From contig MGNI01000228.1 in NCBI GenBank assembly GCA_001795115.1, forward strand, positions 1 to 8,051: a DNA stretch of 8,051 nucleotides, in the 5' to 3' direction. This stretch comes from Chloroflexi bacterium RBG_16_48_8. Lineage in GTDB: Bacteria; Chloroflexota; Anaerolineae; Anaerolineales; E44-bin32. Below the pieces are notes generated by a model. It was not told where the DNA came from. It searched no databases and saw only the letters and a list, made by a program, of their open reading frames with translations. Positions 6,803 through 8,051 of this stretch are shown in pieces. The first letter of the stretch is position 1, and every line of letters starts with the position of its first letter. The translations under genes and the position numbers were made by a program.

Positions 6803-6835
6803 CTTACATAACTATTCGTAGGTATCATCTGTAAG
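6803..6835 (+). promoter_or_regulatory. Inverted repeat in the leader of the HAD hydrolase gene
   Basis: CTTACA (6803-6808) and TGTAAG (6830-6835) are exact reverse complements enclosing 21 bases, within which CTA-TTCG-TAG (6812-6821) can form a mini-hairpin with a UUCG loop. The structure would end 16 bases before the start codon, close enough to affect ribosome access. It is AT-rich and weak, and matches no riboswitch that I recognise. Confidence 0.3.
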
Positions 6836-6851
6836 TCATGGATAAGACCTA

Positions 6852-7493
6852 ATGCAAAATTATAAAGTCCTTTATATTGATTTGGACGAGACTCTTTACC
6901 CCAAAACAAATGGTCTTTGGCTATCGATAAGTGATCGAATTAATCAATTTCTGGTCCATCGACTTCAACTCTCAATGCGAGATGCTCAAGCACTGCGACA
7001 ACACTATTTGGATACCTATGGAACAACGCTGAATGGGCTACTTATTCATCATGACATCGACCCGATGGATTACTTGGATTTCGTCCATGATATCGCCATT
7101 GAGAGCATGATACAACCTGCTCCAGAATTAAGAGAAATCTTGAAGCAGCTTTCGGCCAGGAGATTTATCTTCACCAATGCCAGTGTGCAACATGCTAACC
7201 GCGTCTTAAATCACTTGAGCATCCACGACCTTTTCGAGGGTGTCATCGATATTCAGGCCTTGGAATTCATCAATAAACCCCGTAGAGAAGCTTATGAAAA
7301 GGCTTTGTCCCTGTCAGGAAATCCCAATCCAAATAAGTGTATGCTCTTCGATGATCGGATCGCCAATCTCTATCCAGCAAAAGAATTGGGTATCATAACG
7401 GTGCTTGTAGGTGAGGAAGTACAGGATCCTGCTGTCGACTACGTCGTTCATTCGATGAGCGAAATCCTTGTGAAGATACCGGGATTAAAATGA
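6852..7493 (+). CDS. HAD-superfamily hydrolase, pyrimidine 5'-nucleotidase-like
   Basis: A 213-residue soluble phosphatase. HAD motifs are complete: motif I DLDETLY (10-16; nucleophile D10, acid/base D12), motif II with T108 in IFTNAS, motif III K142 in NKPRREAY, and motif IV FDDR with D167/D168 followed by NLYPAKELGI. An alpha-helical cap lies between about residues 20 and 90. The phrases YGTTLNGLL and FTNAS...H..RVL match the subgroup that includes yeast Sdt1-type pyrimidine 5'-nucleotidases, so nucleoside monophosphate dephosphorylation is the best guess; the natural substrate is not certain. The ATG places motif I at residue 10, normal for the family, although the ribosome site (GGAT at 6840-6843) is poor. 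It is the first gene of a rightward operon with a good promoter, followed after 22 bases by a small membrane protein. Confidence 0.9.
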   Translation: MQNYKVLYIDLDETLYPKTNGLWLSISDRINQFLVHRLQLSMRDAQALRQHYLDTYGTTLNGLLIHHDIDPMDYLDFVHDIAIESMIQPAPELREILKQLSARRFIFTNASVQHANRVLNHLSIHDLFEGVIDIQALEFINKPRREAYEKALSLSGNPNPNKCMLFDDRIANLYPAKELGIITVLVGEEVQDPAVDYVVHSMSEILVKIPGLK

Positions 7494-7515
7494 TCGTTTA
7501 TTGGGAGCAGCATGA

Positions 7516-7758
7516 ATGCAAACGGACAATGTATTCCTGATTATTTGTGGGACATTGATCCTTGTCCTCTTGATCAATGCTGGTATCCTTGTAGCCTTAC
7601 TTCGGTCCGAATCATCCGGTCAACTCAAGGTGCTTGGCAAAGCTTTCGAATCATTTCGAGATCCGTGGGGACGAGGGAATAAAGATCTAAAGGAATTGCG
7701 AGAGCGCATATCCAAGCTTGAAAATCTACCTGCAGAGGATGCTGAAAATGACCATTGA
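7516..7758 (+). CDS. Small single-pass membrane protein of unknown function
   Basis: An 80-residue protein that I do not recognise. After a short polar N-terminus, residues 6-29 form one hydrophobic helix (FLIICGTLILVLLINAGILV), followed by a charged cytoplasmic-looking tail in which residues about 56-72 (DLKELRERISKLENL) have the heptad pattern of a short coiled coil. The layout suggests an N-terminally anchored protein with a tail for self-assembly or partner binding. GGGAG at 7503-7507 is a good ribosome site eight bases before the ATG. Its position, 22 bases after the hydrolase and overlapping the CoA-transferase start by 11 bases, together with an intact frame, supports it being real. 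No link between its function and its neighbours can be read from the sequence. Confidence 0.75.
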   Translation: MQTDNVFLIICGTLILVLLINAGILVALLRSESSGQLKVLGKAFESFRDPWGRGNKDLKELRERISKLENLPAEDAENDH

Positions 7759-8051
7759 TAAGAGGGCTTCTCTACAAGAAGCGATGGATCTCGTTGGAGA
7801 AGAAGGTTGTGTTCTGGCTTTAGGTGGAATCACACTTTATAGGAGACCCATGGCATTCGCCCTCGCCCTGATGGTACACCATGCTCAAACGACGAAGCCC
7901 CGTAATCTCACCCTGCTTTCATTCACAGCTGGGATGGAGAGTGACATCCTCGTGGGCGCTGGAATGGTCTCCAAGATCCGAACCTGCTATTTTGGGTTGG
8001 AAGCCTTTGGTCTTGCCCCCCATTTCACAACCGCAGCAGCAAAGGGTGAAA
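7748..8051 (+). CDS. CoA-transferase family I, alpha subunit (glutaconate CoA-transferase subunit A-like; partial, runs off right edge)
   Basis: Translation from ATG 7748 gives 101 codons open to the window edge, roughly the first third of a family I CoA-transferase alpha subunit. Recognisable are ALGGITLYRRPMAFALAL (24-41), where family members carry GG....R.PMA; the D66-ILVGAGMV segment (66-74); and YFGLEAFGLAPHF (81-93), matching the family's alpha-subunit core. Such enzymes are heteromers that move CoA between acids; the catalytic glutamate is in the beta subunit, expected just downstream and outside the window. Substrate (glutaconate, a 3-oxoacid, or a steroid-ring acid as in IpdAB) cannot be decided from this part. 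The ATG lies inside the preceding small gene (11-base overlap), with GAGG at 7735-7738 as ribosome site, so the two are probably translationally coupled. Confidence 0.85.
   Translation, partial: MTIDKRASLQEAMDLVGEEGCVLALGGITLYRRPMAFALALMVHHAQTTKPRNLTLLSFTAGMESDILVGAGMVSKIRTCYFGLEAFGLAPHFTTAAAKGE

Larger units (their letters stand above)
6455..6851. other. 397-base divergent intergenic region between mutL and the HAD gene
   Basis: This region must carry the promoters of mutL (leftward) and of the HAD-hydrolase operon (rightward). The rightward promoter is clear at 6729-6758. No leftward promoter with both hexamers at good spacing was found. The region contains the strong mutL ribosome site, a two-copy 10-base tandem repeat at 6553-6572, a small GACCT/AGGTC dyad at 6528-6538 and a possible leader hairpin at 6803-6835. 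The minus-strand frame at 6706-6909 runs across the rightward promoter into the HAD gene and looks non-coding. No RNA gene was recognised. Confidence 0.6.

Noticed and set aside
6706..6909. 67-residue minus-strand frame over the rightward promoter
   Set aside because: It overlaps a consensus promoter and the start of the HAD gene and resembles no protein.
1..8051. CRISPR arrays, tRNA or rRNA genes, insertion sequences, phage or defence systems
   Set aside because: No spaced direct repeats, cloverleaf, terminal inverted repeats, transposase, integrase or known defence protein was seen. The sirtuin stands alone with intact deacylase motifs and is not fused to a defence-type partner.

Overview
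This window is an ordinary-looking bacterial chromosome segment. The gene complement suggests Chloroflexota, perhaps Anaerolineae: a receiver–CpaE/MinD-like fusion, a soluble GAF histidine kinase, a multi-pass membrane sensor and a glutaconate-type CoA-transferase. That assignment is inference from gene content only, since no rRNA or marker alignment was possible. Base composition looks near-balanced by eye. No RNA gene, CRISPR array, transposase, phage gene or attachment site was recognised.

Layout. (1) Bases 1-892, minus strand: the first 297 codons of a polytopic membrane protein that runs off the left edge, probably the N-terminus of a membrane sensor. (2) 893-1564: a 672-base divergent intergenic region with an extended -10 promoter at each end and several small dyads, but no convincing gene. 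(3) 1565-4717, plus strand: a tightly overlapping three-gene unit made of a receiver domain fused to a CpaE/TadZ-like ATPase domain, a Sir2-family NAD-dependent protein deacylase, and a soluble GAF-domain histidine kinase. (4) 4736-6454, minus strand: a complete endonuclease-type mutL, convergent with the kinase gene across only 18 bases and starting at TTG. (5) 6455-6851: a 397-base divergent intergenic region with a short tandem repeat and a good sigma70-type promoter pointing right. (6) 6852-8051, plus strand: a HAD-superfamily nucleotidase-like hydrolase, an 80-residue single-pass membrane protein, and the first 101 codons of a CoA-transferase alpha subunit that runs off the right edge.

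The most interesting unit is the receiver-ATPase / sirtuin / histidine kinase operon. The kinase and the receiver protein are the natural phosphorelay pair, and the deacylase gene sits between them with coding overlaps on both sides (4 and 23 bases), which points to translational coupling. The ATPase half has lost both lysines of the MinD-type deviant Walker A motif, as in TadZ/CpaE-type proteins, yet no Tad pilus genes are visible here. A perfect 7-base inverted repeat covers the predicted transcription start of the operon and could be an operator. The idea that NAD+ status or protein acylation is coupled to this two-component pathway is inference.
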